Assembly (NCBI RefSeq): GCF_016019955.1
Contig: NZ_JAECRZ010000021.1
Coordinates: 1-35,576 of the forward strand
Length of the DNA: 35,576 nt
Origin: Thiosulfatihalobacter marinus
GTDB lineage: Bacteria; Pseudomonadota; Alphaproteobacteria; Rhodobacterales; Rhodobacteraceae
Direction: 5' to 3'
The notes under the pieces were generated by a model. The model was not told where the DNA came from, made no database searches, and saw nothing but the letters and a program-made list of their open reading frames with translations. A program made the position numbers and the translations under genes. Shown here one piece after another: positions 15,331 to 24,610 of this stretch. The first letter of the stretch is position 1, and every line of letters starts with the position of its first letter.

Positions 15331-17466
15331 ATGAAACCGGCTGACGAACTTGTCGGGCTTATCCGCGCCTACAACCCCAGGACCAACGAAAAACTGATTC
15401 GCGCGGCCTATGATTATGGCCGCGACATGCACGAGGGCCAGACGCGCCGCTCTGGCGAACCCTATTTCACGCATCCGATCGAAGTGGCCGTCATTCTTGC
15501 GGCGCAGCATCTGGATGACGCAACCATCATCACCGCCCTGCTGCACGACACGATCGAGGACACCCAGGCCTCGTATGACGAGGTCGCCACCCGCTTTGGC
15601 GACGAGGTGGCGGTGCTGGTGGACGGTGTGACCAAGCTGACCAACCTTCAGCTCAGTTCCACACAAACCAAACAGGCCGAAAACTTTCGCAAGCTGTTCA
15701 TGGCCATGTCCAAGGATCTGCGCGTGATCCTGGTCAAGCTGGCCGACCGTCTGCACAACATGCGCACGATCAAGGCGATGCGCGCGGACAAACAGGTGCA
15801 AAAGGCGCGCGAAACCATGGATATCTACGCCCCTCTTGCAGGTCGCATGGGGATGCAGTGGATGCGCGACGAGCTTGAGGATCTTGCCTTCAAGGTGCTC
15901 AATCCCGAAGGGCGCGCCTCGATCATGCGCCGCTTCATCACGCTGCAAAAAGAGGCCGGGGACGTGATCGAACGGATCACCTCGGATATGCGCACGGAAA
16001 TGACCAAGGCGGGCATCCAGGCCGAAGTGGCGGGCCGCGCCAAGAAACCCTATTCGATCTGGCGCAAGATGCAGGCCAAGGATCAGGGCTTTTCCCGCCT
16101 GTCAGACATCTACGGCTTCCGTGTGATCACCGGGACCGAGGGGGATTGTTACCGGGTGCTGGGCGCCATTCACCAGCGGTGGCGCGCGGTGCCGGGCCGG
16201 TTCAAGGACTACATCAGCCAGCCGAAATCCAACGGCTACCGTTCGATCCACACCACCGTGTCGGGGCGTAACGGGCGCCGGGTCGAGGTGCAGATCCGCA
16301 CGCAGCAAATGCACGACGTGGCCGAAACCGGTGTGGCGGCGCACTGGTCCTACAAGGACGGGGTGCGCGGCGAAAACCCGTTCGCGGTGGACCCGGTCAA
16401 ATGGATCAGCGGGCTGAGCGAACAGTTCGACGCCGAGGAAGACCACGAGGATTTTCTCGAAGCCGTCAAGCTCGAGATGTATTCGGACCAGGTGTTCTGC
16501 TTCACCCCCAAGGGCGAGGTGGTGAAACTGCCGCGCGGCGCGACACCGATCGATTTTGCCTATGCCATCCACACCCGCATCGGCCATGCCTGTGTCGGCG
16601 CCAAGGTGGATCATCAGCGGGTGCCGCTCTGGACCCGGATCAAGAATGGCCAGTCGGTAGAGGTCATCACCGCCGAGGGCCAGACACCCCAGGCGACCTG
16701 GCTGGACATCGCCATTACCGGCAAGGCGCGCACCGCCATTCGCCGTGCCTTGCGCGAAATGGATCGCGAACGGTTCGTACGCCTTGGCGCGGAACTGGCG
16801 CGGTCGGCCTTCGAACATGTCGGCAAGAAGGCGACCGACAAGGTGCTGGACATGGCCGCCAAGAACCTGAGGTTCCGCGAAAAGGAAGAGGTGCTGGCGC
16901 GGTTGGGGTCTGCCGAACTGACAGCGGCCGAAGTGTTGCAGGCCGTGTATCCCGACCTGGCGCCAAACGAGGCCGAAGACGTGGCCACCGAACGGCCCGT
17001 GATCGGCCTGTCCCCGGACCAAAGCTTTCACCGGGCCACCTGTTGCCAGCCGTTGCCGGGTGAACGGATCGTGGGCATCACTTTCCGCGGCAAGGGTGTC
17101 GTGGTGCACGCCATAGATTGCGATTCTCTCGGCAATTACGAGGATCAGCCGGATCGCTGGCTCGACTTGCACTGGCATTCCGGCAAGCATCAGCCGATCT
17201 ATACGGTGCAGCTCTGGCTGACCATCGGCAACGATTCGGGTGTACTGGGACGTATTTGCACATTGATCGGCGAGCACGAGGCCAATATCTCGGATATGGA
17301 GTTTGTCGACCGCAAGCCCGATTTCTACCGCCTGCTGATCAGCGTGGATCTTGCCGATGCCAAGCACCTGCACCGGCTGATGATGGCGCTGGAAGCGGAA
17401 ACCGACGTGGCCGAGATCGAACGCTACCGCAATCCAGAACTGTCCCGGCCGCCCGGCGGGGACTGA
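15331..17466 (+). CDS. rsh: Bifunctional (p)ppGpp synthetase/hydrolase (RelA/SpoT homologue)
   Basis: The stringent-response enzyme that makes and degrades (p)ppGpp. The 711-residue protein has the full long-RSH layout. The HD hydrolase domain has H48 and H72-D73 with E76-D77 in LLHDTIEDTQA, so hydrolysis should work. The synthetase domain has KPYSIWRKMQAKD, SDIYGFRVIT and NGYRSIHTTV. The TGS domain starts at VFCFTPKGEVVKLPRGATP, and a C-terminal zinc-finger/ACT region contains CCQPLPGERIVG and ACT segment VLGRICTLIGEHEANISDMEF. As the only RSH seen here it is expected to be the single bifunctional enzyme usual in Alphaproteobacteria. GGAGGA lies somewhat far (about 14 bases) from the ATG. 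Confidence 0.97.
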   Translation: MKPADELVGLIRAYNPRTNEKLIRAAYDYGRDMHEGQTRRSGEPYFTHPIEVAVILAAQHLDDATIITALLHDTIEDTQASYDEVATRFGDEVAVLVDGVTKLTNLQLSSTQTKQAENFRKLFMAMSKDLRVILVKLADRLHNMRTIKAMRADKQVQKARETMDIYAPLAGRMGMQWMRDELEDLAFKVLNPEGRASIMRRFITLQKEAGDVIERITSDMRTEMTKAGIQAEVAGRAKKPYSIWRKMQAKDQGFSRLSDIYGFRVITGTEGDCYRVLGAIHQRWRAVPGRFKDYISQPKSNGYRSIHTTVSGRNGRRVEVQIRTQQMHDVAETGVAAHWSYKDGVRGENPFAVDPVKWISGLSEQFDAEEDHEDFLEAVKLEMYSDQVFCFTPKGEVVKLPRGATPIDFAYAIHTRIGHACVGAKVDHQRVPLWTRIKNGQSVEVITAEGQTPQATWLDIAITGKARTAIRRALREMDRERFVRLGAELARSAFEHVGKKATDKVLDMAAKNLRFREKEEVLARLGSAELTAAEVLQAVYPDLAPNEAEDVATERPVIGLSPDQSFHRATCCQPLPGERIVGITFRGKGVVVHAIDCDSLGNYEDQPDRWLDLHWHSGKHQPIYTVQLWLTIGNDSGVLGRICTLIGEHEANISDMEFVDRKPDFYRLLISVDLADAKHLHRLMMALEAETDVAEIERYRNPELSRPPGGD

Positions 17467-17487
17467 TCCAAGAAGGAAACGCCACCC

Positions 17488-18156
17488 TTGGTTTTCAAGC
17501 GCCGCGACAGAAGGCCAATCTACCAGATCGTGGCGGAATTCTTCTATCCGCGCGGCGGCTGGACGCGGGCCTTTCATTACGTGCGCCACCGTCTGCACCG
17601 ATTGCCGGGCAGCCCGGAATTCATTGCCCGCGGTATCTGGTGCGGGGTGTTTACTACCTTCACCCCGTTCTACGGATTGCATTTCCTGGTGGCGGCGCTT
17701 CTGGCGCGGCTGTTGTCGGGCAATCTTCTGGCCGCGCTGCTGGCGACCTTCTTTGGCAACCCGCTGACCTACCTGCCGATCGGGGTCATCTCGCTCAAGA
17801 CCGGGAACTTCCTGTTGGGGGCAGAGTTGAACGAATTGGCCCATCAATCCCTCGGCGCCAAGTTCGCGAATGCGGGGGCCGACCTTTGGCACAATTTCTG
17901 GGCGCTGTTCAGCGATGCCGATGCCGATTGGACGGGGCTTTCGATCTTTTATGACGAGGTGTTCTTTCCCTATATGATCGGTGGCATCATTCCGGGCATC
18001 GTCGCGGGCACCATTGCCTATTACCTGTCCGTTCCGGTGATCCGCGCCTATCAGAAACGGCGCGCCGCCAAGATCCAGAAAAAGATCGTCAAGGCGCGCG
18101 CCCTGGCCATCAGGCAGGCCGCCCGCACCGCGTCCGGTGAAAAGAAGGACCGCTGA
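17488..18156 (+). CDS. DUF2062 domain membrane protein
   Basis: A 222-residue inner-membrane protein of the DUF2062 family. The conserved part is FIARGIWCGVFTTFTPFYGLHF followed by a hydrophobic LLARLLSGNLLAALLATFFGNPLTY, then a long amphipathic stretch and a final membrane segment YMIGGIIPGIVAGTIAYYLSVPVI. The C-terminal tail is strongly basic (KRRAAKIQKKIVKARALAI). The start is a rare TTG at 17488, chosen because AAGGAA lies nine bases upstream and no ATG is available before the domain. It sits between rsh and pdxJ. The molecular function of the family is not established. Confidence 0.88.
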   Translation: MVFKRRDRRPIYQIVAEFFYPRGGWTRAFHYVRHRLHRLPGSPEFIARGIWCGVFTTFTPFYGLHFLVAALLARLLSGNLLAALLATFFGNPLTYLPIGVISLKTGNFLLGAELNELAHQSLGAKFANAGADLWHNFWALFSDADADWTGLSIFYDEVFFPYMIGGIIPGIVAGTIAYYLSVPVIRAYQKRRAAKIQKKIVKARALAIRQAARTASGEKKDR

Positions 18157-18231
18157 AGAAAGCGGTTTTCTTGCCACGCCAATCCCCCTAGGGTCGCGCC
18201 TACCCAGTCCAGCTTTGCGAGGCAGATGATC

Positions 18232-18966
18232 ATGTTGCGTCTTGGCGTGAATATCGACCACGTGGCCACCGTGCGCAACGCGCGCGGCAGCTCTTACCCC
18301 GATCCGGTGCGCGCCGCCAAAATGGCCGAAGAGGCCGGCGCGGATGGTATCACCGCGCATTTGCGCGAAGACCGACGCCATATCCTGGACGCGGATATCG
18401 ATGCGCTGATGGACCACCTTTCGGTGCCGCTGAACTTTGAGATGGCCGCCACCGACGAGATGATGGCCATCGCCTTGCGCCACAAGCCCCACGCCGTCTG
18501 TCTCGTGCCCGAAAAGCGCGAGGAAAAAACCACCGAGGGCGGGCTGGACGTGGCGCGAGAGGAAAACAAGCTGGCGCATTTCATCGCGCCGTTGCGTGAT
18601 GCCGGTTGCCGTGTGTCGATCTTCATCGCCGCCGACCGGTCCCAGATCGAGGCGGCCAACCGCATTGGTGCTCAGGTCATCGAACTGCATACCGGGGCCT
18701 ATTGCGATTTCCATGCCGAGGGGCGTTTCGAAGAGCGCGACGCCGAACTGGCCCGGCTGACCAGGATGGCCGGTTTTGCCCATTCGCTGGGGCTCGAGGT
18801 CCATGCCGGGCACGGGCTTACCTTTGACACGGTGCAACCCATCGCCGCGCTGCCCGAGGTGGTAGAGCTGAATATCGGCCATTTCCTGATTGCCGAGGCG
18901 ATCTTCACCGGTCTCACCCCGGCGATCCGCGAAATGCGCCGCCTGATGGACGAGGCCCGGGCATGA
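18232..18966 (+). CDS. pdxJ: Pyridoxine 5'-phosphate synthase
   Basis: Condenses 1-deoxyxylulose 5-phosphate with 3-amino-2-oxopropyl phosphate to give pyridoxine 5'-phosphate. This TIM-barrel protein has all family blocks: [102 protein letters not shown] and [18 protein letters not shown] place the start at ATG 18232, because GAGG is nine bases away; the alternative ATG 18226 is only three bases from GAGG. Length 244 residues, normal. It overlaps the following gene by four bases. The enzyme supplies PLP, used by CobC and PatB in this window. Confidence 0.96.
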   Translation: MLRLGVNIDHVATVRNARGSSYPDPVRAAKMAEEAGADGITAHLREDRRHILDADIDALMDHLSVPLNFEMAATDEMMAIALRHKPHAVCLVPEKREEKTTEGGLDVAREENKLAHFIAPLRDAGCRVSIFIAADRSQIEAANRIGAQVIELHTGAYCDFHAEGRFEERDAELARLTRMAGFAHSLGLEVHAGHGLTFDTVQPIAALPEVVELNIGHFLIAEAIFTGLTPAIREMRRLMDEARA

Positions 18967-19409
18967 TCCGCGCCGCCGCGCTGATCACGACGCTTGTGGC
19001 AAGCCCGGTTGCGGCGCAGCAGGCCTTTGAATGTGACTGGCCCGCGCGCGCCGATTCCATCGTCGAGCCATGGGAGGAGAACAGCCGCACCTTTGCCAAC
19101 GGCAATGTGCGGATTGCCCTGCTGGACACGATCGAACCCGCCGCCGCCGCCTACCACCTGCTGATCCTGTCGCCCCCATATGACGAGGTGGGCGGCCGGC
19201 AATGCCGGATCCTGAGCGCCGCGCCCGGCATGGGCTTTGCCGGGCTGGATTTTCCCAGCCTCGACGCGTCCTACGATCCGGCGGCGGGCCTGATCTTTAC
19301 CATCGGGGCCGCGATCTATGACGGCGATCAGGGTGTCACCGTACCCGCCGGGCGCATTCGCTTCACGCTCAACCAGGCGTCCGGAAACATCACGGCAGGC
19401 TGGCAATGA
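18963..19409 (+). CDS. Exported hypothetical protein, 148 aa
   Basis: I do not recognise a family. It has a Sec signal peptide ([20 protein letters not shown], cleavage near AAQ-Q) and a mature part of about 128 residues with two cysteines (FECDW and GRQCRIL) that could form a disulfide. Predicted beta-rich, with no lipobox. It is coupled by ATGA overlaps to pdxJ upstream and to acpS downstream, so it is expressed with these housekeeping genes. Its periplasmic role is unknown. Confidence 0.8.
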   Translation: MIRAAALITTLVASPVAAQQAFECDWPARADSIVEPWEENSRTFANGNVRIALLDTIEPAAAAYHLLILSPPYDEVGGRQCRILSAAPGMGFAGLDFPSLDASYDPAAGLIFTIGAAIYDGDQGVTVPAGRIRFTLNQASGNITAGWQ

Positions 19410-19819
19410 TCCTGGGTATCGGCACCGATCTGGCCAATATCGACCGCGTCGCCGGCACGCTGGAACGATTTGGCGACAGGTTCCGCAACCGGGTCTTCAC
19501 CGAAACCGAACTGGCCAAGGCCGCGCGACGGCGTGACGAGGCCGGCACCCTGGCCAAACGCTGGGCCGCCAAAGAGGCCTGCTCCAAGGCGCTGGGCACC
19601 GGCCTGCGCATGGGCATCAGCTGGAAAGACATGGCCGTCAGCAACCTGCGCACCGGCCAGCCGGTCATGGCCGTCACCGGCTGGGCCGCGAAACGCCTGG
19701 CCGCGATGACCCCGCCGGGATGCGAAGCCATCATTCACGTCACCCTGACCGACGATCACCCCTGGGCACAGGCCTTTGTCGTGATCGAGGCCCGCCCGCT
19801 TGGCTCTGGTTCGGGTTGA
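19406..19819 (+). CDS. acpS: Holo-[acyl-carrier-protein] synthase
   Basis: Transfers 4'-phosphopantetheine from CoA to apo-ACP. The 137-residue protein has the AcpS signature [15 protein letters not shown] with the metal-binding Asp at residue 8, [11 protein letters not shown], and [16 protein letters not shown] containing the second metal Glu. The C-terminal strand [19 protein letters not shown] is also conserved. ATG at 19406 overlaps the preceding stop by four bases. In many Alphaproteobacteria pdxJ-acpS-lepB-rnc-era are adjacent, as here. The stop codon overlaps the -35 of the candidate lepB promoter. Confidence 0.96.
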   Translation: MILGIGTDLANIDRVAGTLERFGDRFRNRVFTETELAKAARRRDEAGTLAKRWAAKEACSKALGTGLRMGISWKDMAVSNLRTGQPVMAVTGWAAKRLAAMTPPGCEAIIHVTLTDDHPWAQAFVVIEARPLGSGSG

Positions 19820-19844
19820 CACCCCGCCCGCTGCCCCTCATGTA
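19816..19844 (+). promoter_or_regulatory. Candidate promoter for lepB-rnc-era
   Basis: A perfect -35 TTGACA (19816-19821) overlaps the acpS stop codon. The best -10 at 17 bases is CATGTA (19839-19844), which is weak. It lies 31 bases ahead of the lepB ATG, which itself has AGAGGAA. The call rests mainly on the -35. Confidence 0.35.
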
Positions 19845-19875
19845 ACCCGCGTCATCCAAACCGAAAGAGGAACAC

Positions 19876-20715
19876 ATGGCAGACAAGGCCAAGAAAAAGG
19901 ACGGCGGGATCGTCGAGACGATCAAGACGATCGTCTATGCCCTGCTGATCGCGGGCATTTTCCGCACGCTGTTCTTTCAGCCCTTCTGGATTCCCTCCGG
20001 CTCGATGAAAGACACGCTGCTGATTGGTGATTTCCTGTTCGTGAACAAGATGACCTACGGCTATTCCTCGGCCTCCTGCCCGTCGATCCGCCTGCCGGCC
20101 ATTGGCATCAATATCGATGCCAAGAAGATCTGCGGCTGGATCGATGGTGACAACACCCGCATTTTCGGCGGTCAGCCCGAGCGCGGCGATGTCGTGGTGT
20201 TCCGTCACCCAGTCACCGGGTATGATTTCATCAAACGCCTGATCGGCCTGCCCGGCGACAAGGTGCAGGTGATCGCCGGTGTGGTCTATATCAACGGCAA
20301 GGCGGTCAAACTGGAGGATGGCGGCGTCTTCACGGAAACCGCCGGTCCTCAAGGCCCGCAACGGCTGCGTCCGCGCTGCGAAAACGGCCCGGTGGGCGAT
20401 GGTGGTGTCTGTGTGAAATCACGCCAGATTGAAACCCTGCCCAATGGTGTCAGCCACGCGATCCTGAACATCACCAATCAGGGGTCGGACAATACCGGTG
20501 TCTACACAGTGCCCGAAGGCTACTATTTCTTCATGGGCGACAACCGTGACAATTCCACCGACAGCCGCGTGCCCCAGGCCGCGCGCGGGGTGGGGTTCGT
20601 TCCTTATGAAAACCTGATCGGGCGCGCCGACCGGATCATGTTCTCATCCGCCGGGACATCCATGTTCGCCTTCTGGACATGGCGGGCAGACCGGTTCTTC
20701 AAGGGCATCTATTGA
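19876..20715 (+). CDS. lepB: Signal peptidase I
   Basis: Inner-membrane serine protease that removes Sec and Tat signal peptides. The 279-residue protein has one N-terminal membrane segment ([19 protein letters not shown]), then the catalytic box with S43 in [13 protein letters not shown] and the general base K120 in [13 protein letters not shown]. Box E is [12 protein letters not shown] 60-residue insertion between boxes B and C ([10 protein letters not shown] to [10 protein letters not shown], two cysteines) is like other alphaproteobacterial enzymes. The stop TGA overlaps the TTG start of rnc. It should process the exported proteins of this window, such as the transglycosylase and cytochrome. 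Confidence 0.97.
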   Translation: MADKAKKKDGGIVETIKTIVYALLIAGIFRTLFFQPFWIPSGSMKDTLLIGDFLFVNKMTYGYSSASCPSIRLPAIGINIDAKKICGWIDGDNTRIFGGQPERGDVVVFRHPVTGYDFIKRLIGLPGDKVQVIAGVVYINGKAVKLEDGGVFTETAGPQGPQRLRPRCENGPVGDGGVCVKSRQIETLPNGVSHAILNITNQGSDNTGVYTVPEGYYFFMGDNRDNSTDSRVPQAARGVGFVPYENLIGRADRIMFSSAGTSMFAFWTWRADRFFKGIY

Positions 20716-21392
20716 AGCTGGCGGTGGAATTACAGGCGCTTGAGGCGCGCATCGGGCATCGCTTTGCGCGCCCGGATCTTCTGGTGCGCGCGGTGACGCA
20801 TTCCTCGATGTCGTCGCCCACACGCGCCGACAATCAACGGCTGGAATTCCTGGGCGACAGGGTGCTTGGCCTGGTCATGGCCGAGGCGCTTCTGGCGCGT
20901 GACAAGACCGCGTCCGAGGGCCAGCTGGCCCCGCGGTTCAATGCACTGGTACGCAAGGAAACCTGTGCCGACGTGGCGCGCGAGATTGATCTGGGCGCGG
21001 CGCTGAAACTGGGCCGGTCCGAGATGATGTCGGGCGGGCGGCGCAAACTGGCGCTGTTGGGTGACGCGATGGAGGCGGTGATTGCCGCCGTTTACAAGGA
21101 TGCCGGGTTCGACGTGGCCCGCGACATGATCCTGCGGCTTTGGGGCGAGCGGGTGGATAGTGTCGATTCCGATGCGCGCGACCCAAAGACCGCCCTGCAG
21201 GAATGGGCGCAGGGCCGGGGGCTGAAGCCACCCGCCTACGTGCTGCTCACCCGTTCCGGCCCCGATCATGCGCCGGTCTTCACCATTGCGGCCCGGCTTG
21301 AAAACGGGACCGAGGCTCAGGCCCGCGACAACTCCAAGCGCAAGGCCGAACAGGCCGCCGCCAAGGCGCTGCTGGAACGGCTGGAAAGCTGA
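20712..21392 (+). CDS. rnc: Ribonuclease III
   Basis: Double-strand-specific endoribonuclease that processes rRNA precursors and regulatory RNAs. The product (226 residues) has the catalytic signature [14 protein letters not shown] with E45 and D49, and D118/E121 in [14 protein letters not shown], all intact. A C-terminal dsRNA-binding domain starts [14 protein letters not shown] and ends [17 protein letters not shown]. The start is the rare TTG at 20712, in TTGA overlap with the lepB stop; it gives the family N terminus [18 protein letters not shown]. An in-frame ATG at 20679 lies inside lepB and would add an unrelated tail. Confidence 0.95.
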   Translation: MKLAVELQALEARIGHRFARPDLLVRAVTHSSMSSPTRADNQRLEFLGDRVLGLVMAEALLARDKTASEGQLAPRFNALVRKETCADVAREIDLGAALKLGRSEMMSGGRRKLALLGDAMEAVIAAVYKDAGFDVARDMILRLWGERVDSVDSDARDPKTALQEWAQGRGLKPPAYVLLTRSGPDHAPVFTIAARLENGTEAQARDNSKRKAEQAAAKALLERLES

Positions 21393-21473
21393 CGCAACGC
21401 GCTTTCATTGCTTGCTATGGCGCTTTCGCCCCTTATGTCCTAAAGGCATGAGTCTGCAATTCGAGGACACCCC

Positions 21474-22382
21474 ATGACCACACGCGCCGGCTTTGTCGCC
21501 CTGATCGGAGAGCCCAACGCGGGCAAATCCACGCTCACCAATCAGATGGTGGGCGCCAAGGTGTCGATCGTCACCCACAAGGTGCAAACCACGCGGGCGC
21601 GCATTCGCGGCGTGGCGCTGGAAGGCGACAGCCAGATCGTGTTTGTCGACACGCCCGGCCTGTTCCGCCCGCGCCGCCGGCTGGATCGCGCCATGGTCGC
21701 CGCCGCATGGGGCGGCGCAGCGGATGCCGACATCATCGTGCTGATGGTCGAGGCCCATCGCGGCGTCACGCCGGGTGTCGAGACCATCCTGGAGCGGCTT
21801 GAAGAGATCGGCACCGGGCGCAGGATCGCGCTGGCCATCAACAAGATCGACCGCGTGAAATCCGAAGTGTTGCTGGCCCTGACCAGGGATCTGAACGAAC
21901 GGTTTCCATTTGCCGAAACCTTTATGATTTCCGCCGAAAAGGGGCATGGCTGTGACACGCTGCGCAAATGGCTGGCGCGGGAATTGCCCGAGGGCCCCTG
22001 GCTGTATCCCGAAGACCAGATCGCCGATCTGCCGCTGCGCATGATCGCTGCCGAGATGACCCGCGAAAAGCTGACGCTGCGCCTGCATCAGGAACTGCCC
22101 TACCAGCTGACCGTGGAAACCGAGGCCTGGGAAGAACGCAAGGACGGGTCGGCCCGCGTGGATCAGATCGTCTATGTCATGCGCGACGGGCACAAGGGCA
22201 TCGTGCTGGGCAATCGCGGCGAAACCATCAAATCCGTGTCAAAGGCCGCGCGCGAGGAACTGTCGGAATTCCTGGGCCGCAAGGTGCATCTGTTCCTTCA
22301 GGTCAAGGTGCGGCCCAACTGGCTCGACGAAAAAGAACGCTATTCGGAGATGGGTCTGGATTTCAGCGACGGAAACGCATGA
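21474..22382 (+). CDS. era: GTPase Era
   Basis: Essential GTPase that binds 16S rRNA and assists 30S assembly. The 302-residue protein has G1 GEPNAGKST, G3 DTPG, G4 NKID and G5 SAEKG, then the C-terminal KH domain with GNRGETIKSVSKAAREEL. The effector segment HKVQTTRARIRGV matches Era. It follows rnc after 81 bases. Its last 20 bases overlap the 3' end of a convergent small membrane-protein gene. The ATG at 21474 gives TTRAGFVALIGEPN, the usual start. Confidence 0.97.
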   Translation: MTTRAGFVALIGEPNAGKSTLTNQMVGAKVSIVTHKVQTTRARIRGVALEGDSQIVFVDTPGLFRPRRRLDRAMVAAAWGGAADADIIVLMVEAHRGVTPGVETILERLEEIGTGRRIALAINKIDRVKSEVLLALTRDLNERFPFAETFMISAEKGHGCDTLRKWLARELPEGPWLYPEDQIADLPLRMIAAEMTREKLTLRLHQELPYQLTVETEAWEERKDGSARVDQIVYVMRDGHKGIVLGNRGETIKSVSKAAREELSEFLGRKVHLFLQVKVRPNWLDEKERYSEMGLDFSDGNA

Positions 22383-22551
22383 CCGCCAGCAGGAACCACG
22401 CCAGCGCCGCAATGGCCACCAGCCCGATCGCCCCCCGCAACGGCGCCTTCATCGACGCATCGAATGTCCCACTGAAATCCAGCGCCACCAGCGCCAGCAG
22501 GGTCAGCGCCAGAAAGCGGGTTGTTTTCGGGGTTCGAAACTGCTCTTGCAT
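22363..22551 (-). CDS. Small two-helix membrane protein, convergent with era
   Basis: A short gene (62 residues from ATG 22551) with two membrane helices, TTRFLALTLLALVALDFSG and GAIGLVAIAALAWFLLAVM, ending MRFRR. ATG 22551 has AGGA ten bases upstream and is my choice; in-frame ATGs at 22569 and 22599 have poorer ribosome sites. It overlaps the last 20 bases of era on the other strand. No family is recognised. The membrane pattern and the downstream basic tail argue for a real gene, but only weakly. Confidence 0.5.
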   Translation of the reverse strand: MQEQFRTPKTTRFLALTLLALVALDFSGTFDASMKAPLRGAIGLVAIAALAWFLLAVMRFRR

Positions 22552-22620
22552 CGCGGGCCTGTCCTGCATCGCCTGATTGGCTCTTGGGTTTTCCTGCATC
22601 CTCCCGCAAAACTGGTTGAT

Positions 22621-22950
22621 ATGAAGTTAACGGCTGAATTCTGGGTCCACGCCTATCTGGCGCGGTTGCGTCAATTCAACATCGCCGCCTTTGTGGTGGC
22701 GCATGGCGATGACACGGCCGGCGCGGTGCTGGTCAAGCTCAACACGCTGGACGGGCAGGCGCGGGTCTATCAACGCAGCTTTGACCTGATGAGCGGGGAA
22801 CGCCGCTGGGTGGTGCTGTCCGAAGGGGACGAGGCAGAGGTAGACGCTTCGCTGGCCCGCCAACGCGGCTTTGACACCGATGCCTGGGTGATCGAGGTCG
22901 AAGACCGGCAGGGGCGGCATCTTCTGGATGAGCCGGGGCTGGCGGACTAA
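22621..22950 (+). CDS. DUF1491 family protein
   Basis: A 109-residue soluble protein of DUF1491, a small family found mainly in Alphaproteobacteria. Conserved features are the start FWVHAYLARLRQFNIAAFVV, the central VLVKLNTLDGQARVYQRSF and the C-terminal SLARQRGFDTDAWVIEVEDRQGRHLLDE. The ATG at 22621 gives the normal length; no strong Shine-Dalgarno precedes it. It lies between era and recO, a common location. The function is unknown. Confidence 0.9.
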   Translation: MKLTAEFWVHAYLARLRQFNIAAFVVAHGDDTAGAVLVKLNTLDGQARVYQRSFDLMSGERRWVVLSEGDEAEVDASLARQRGFDTDAWVIEVEDRQGRHLLDEPGLAD

Positions 22951-23010
22951 GCTTTTCTCTGGCCTTTGCGCGCGCCCCGCGCTTAGCTGTCGGCAAACAG
23001 GGCACCCAAC

Positions 23011-23742
23011 ATGGACTGGCGCGACCAAGGCATCGTTCTGAACACCCGCAAACATGGCGAAACATCGGTGATCCTTGAAATGTTCACCGAAAGCCACGGT
23101 CGCCATGCCGGTGTCGTGCGTGGCGGGATCAGCCGCAAGATGACTCCGATCCTGCAACCGGGCGGGCAGTTGGATGTGACCTGGCGCGCCCGGCTGGAAG
23201 AGCATATCGGCAGCTTCACCGTGGAACCGGTGCGTTCGCGCGCCGCTGCCCTGTCAGACCGGATGGCGCTGGCCGGGCTGAACGCGGTCACGGCGCTGTT
23301 GGCCTTTTGCCTGCCCGATCGCGAACCCCACCCGGCGCTTTATGCCCGCACCATGCCCCTGCTGGACCTGTTGGGGCAGAACGATCTGTGGCCGCTGGCC
23401 TATCTGCGCTGGGAACTGGCGCTGCTGGAAGAGATGGGCTTTGGGCTGGATCTGGGTGCCTGCGCCGTCACCGGCGCGACCGAGGGGCTGACCCATGTGT
23501 CACCCAGGTCCGGGCGCGCCGTGTCGCGCGCGGGGGCCGGAGAATGGGCGGATCGCCTGTTGCCATTGCCACAAGTGCTGTTGGGCCAGGGTGATGCACC
23601 GGATTGCGAAATCGTCACGGCCTTTGCCACCACCGGCTACTTCCTGACCGAAAAACTGGCCCCTGAACTGGGCCACAAACCCCTGCCCGAGGCGCGCGGG
23701 CGATTTGTCGATCTGTTCACCCGGCGCGCGGCTGGCCGCTGA
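23011..23742 (+). CDS. recO: DNA repair protein RecO
   Basis: Mediator that helps load RecA onto SSB-coated single-stranded DNA in the RecFOR pathway. The 243-residue protein begins [27 protein letters not shown], the conserved OB-fold N terminus, continues [12 protein letters not shown], and has the helical C-terminal domain with [38 protein letters not shown]. The zinc-finger cysteines found in some RecO proteins are absent, as in many alphaproteobacteria. It ends the long housekeeping block; a hairpin at 23756-23777 follows. Confidence 0.96.
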   Translation: MDWRDQGIVLNTRKHGETSVILEMFTESHGRHAGVVRGGISRKMTPILQPGGQLDVTWRARLEEHIGSFTVEPVRSRAAALSDRMALAGLNAVTALLAFCLPDREPHPALYARTMPLLDLLGQNDLWPLAYLRWELALLEEMGFGLDLGACAVTGATEGLTHVSPRSGRAVSRAGAGEWADRLLPLPQVLLGQGDAPDCEIVTAFATTGYFLTEKLAPELGHKPLPEARGRFVDLFTRRAAGR

Positions 23743-23755
23743 ACACCATCCCGCG

Positions 23756-23777
23756 CCCCGCTGCGTCGCGCAGGGGG
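23756..23777. terminator. Hairpin after recO, shared with the convergent TetR gene
   Basis: CCCC-G-CTGCG-TCG-CGCAG-GGGG: a nine-base-pair stem with one bulged G. It lies between the recO stop and the TetR-family stop. There is no T-run on either strand, so function as a terminator is uncertain. Confidence 0.35.
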
Positions 23778-23806
23778 CCGATCAGGATCGCTAGAGGGCG
23801 CATACC

Positions 23807-24355
23807 CTAGTCGTAAAGCGCCAGGATCAGATCAACCAGCGTCCCAAGCGCGCCATCGTTCACACTGCCGTCGCGGCGGCTCAGCTCAGCCATGCCCAGG
23901 TTGGCCGCGTACAGGATGCGCGCCAGTTCCGGGTTGGACAGACCGTTTTCCGCCAGTTCCGCGTTCAGCTGCGTCAGGCGCAGGTGATCCACCCGTGCCA
24001 CCGCTTCGGCCACGGCGGCATTGTCATGCGCCCAGGCCCGGATCGCCGGTTCCAGGGACATGCCGCTCAGTGATTCGCCGTTTGTGGCGATCTGGCTGAG
24101 GTGGCGCAGCTTTTGCGCCGGGGTCGTGTCGCCGGACAGGGCGGTTTCCACATCCGTCAGCGCCTGCCGCTCCCATTGGCTCAGCATGGCCGCATGGAAG
24201 GCCGGTACATCCTTGAAATGCCAGTAAAATGAACCCTTGGTGGTTCTCAGGCGCCGGGCCAGCGGCTCGGCCTTCAGGCCAGCCGGGCCCTGCTCCAGCA
24301 GGGCGTCAAACCCGGCGGCAATCCACAGATCAGGTGATAGGCGTGTCGCTGTCAT
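23807..24355 (-). CDS. TetR/AcrR family transcriptional regulator
   Basis: A 182-residue protein with an N-terminal TetR helix-turn-helix: LSPDLWIAAGFDALLEQGPAGLKAEPLARRLRTTKGSFYWHFKDVPAFHAAML (residues about 5-58), of which the recognition part is TTKGSFYWHFKD. The C-terminal half is alpha-helical and would bind the ligand. The start is ATG 24355; an ATG at 24400 would add 15 residues but has no better ribosome site. The closest gene upstream is the acyl-CoA dehydrogenase (24671), separated by a terminator, so co-transcription is unlikely. Ligand and targets cannot be predicted. Confidence 0.88.
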   Translation of the reverse strand: MTATRLSPDLWIAAGFDALLEQGPAGLKAEPLARRLRTTKGSFYWHFKDVPAFHAAMLSQWERQALTDVETALSGDTTPAQKLRHLSQIATNGESLSGMSLEPAIRAWAHDNAAVAEAVARVDHLRLTQLNAELAENGLSNPELARILYAANLGMAELSRRDGSVNDGALGTLVDLILALYD

Positions 24356-24525
24356 GGCCCAAGAGTTACGGCGCGCCGGATCATTTTGCAAGTGCAGCAT
24401 TGTCGCGCCGCGTCGCAGCATTTCCGCCGTGGTCCCCCCGGCGCGCCGCCTTGCCCGCGACGATGCCCCCGTTGCGGTGCGCGCGTTGCGTGAACCCGGC
24501 GATTTCGCCGTCGCTGCGCCGATGG

Positions 24526-24547
24526 AATACCGACGCAATACCGACGC
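24526..24547 (+). repeat. Tandem 11-bp direct repeat, locus 1
   Basis: AATACCGACGC occurs twice in perfect tandem (24526-24536 and 24537-24547), followed by the degenerate third unit GCTGCCGACCT. A -10-like TATATT lies at 24569-24574. A 19-base stretch of this array is identical to the array at 29595-29627. The period of 11 bases places units on one helix face, as at tandem operator sites. It lies in the 315-base gap between the TetR and acyl-CoA dehydrogenase genes, about 170 bases from the TetR start. Confidence 0.7.
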
Positions 24548-24610
24548 GCTGCCGACCTGCCAAAATCGTATATTCCCAACGCGTTAACCGTGATTCGTCC
24601 AGATCAGACC

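Noticed and set aside
16102..18882. A 926-codon minus-strand open frame opposite rsh, DUF2062 and pdxJ
   Set aside because: A GC-rich codon artefact. It spans three genes with clear motifs on the plus strand and shows no domain of its own.
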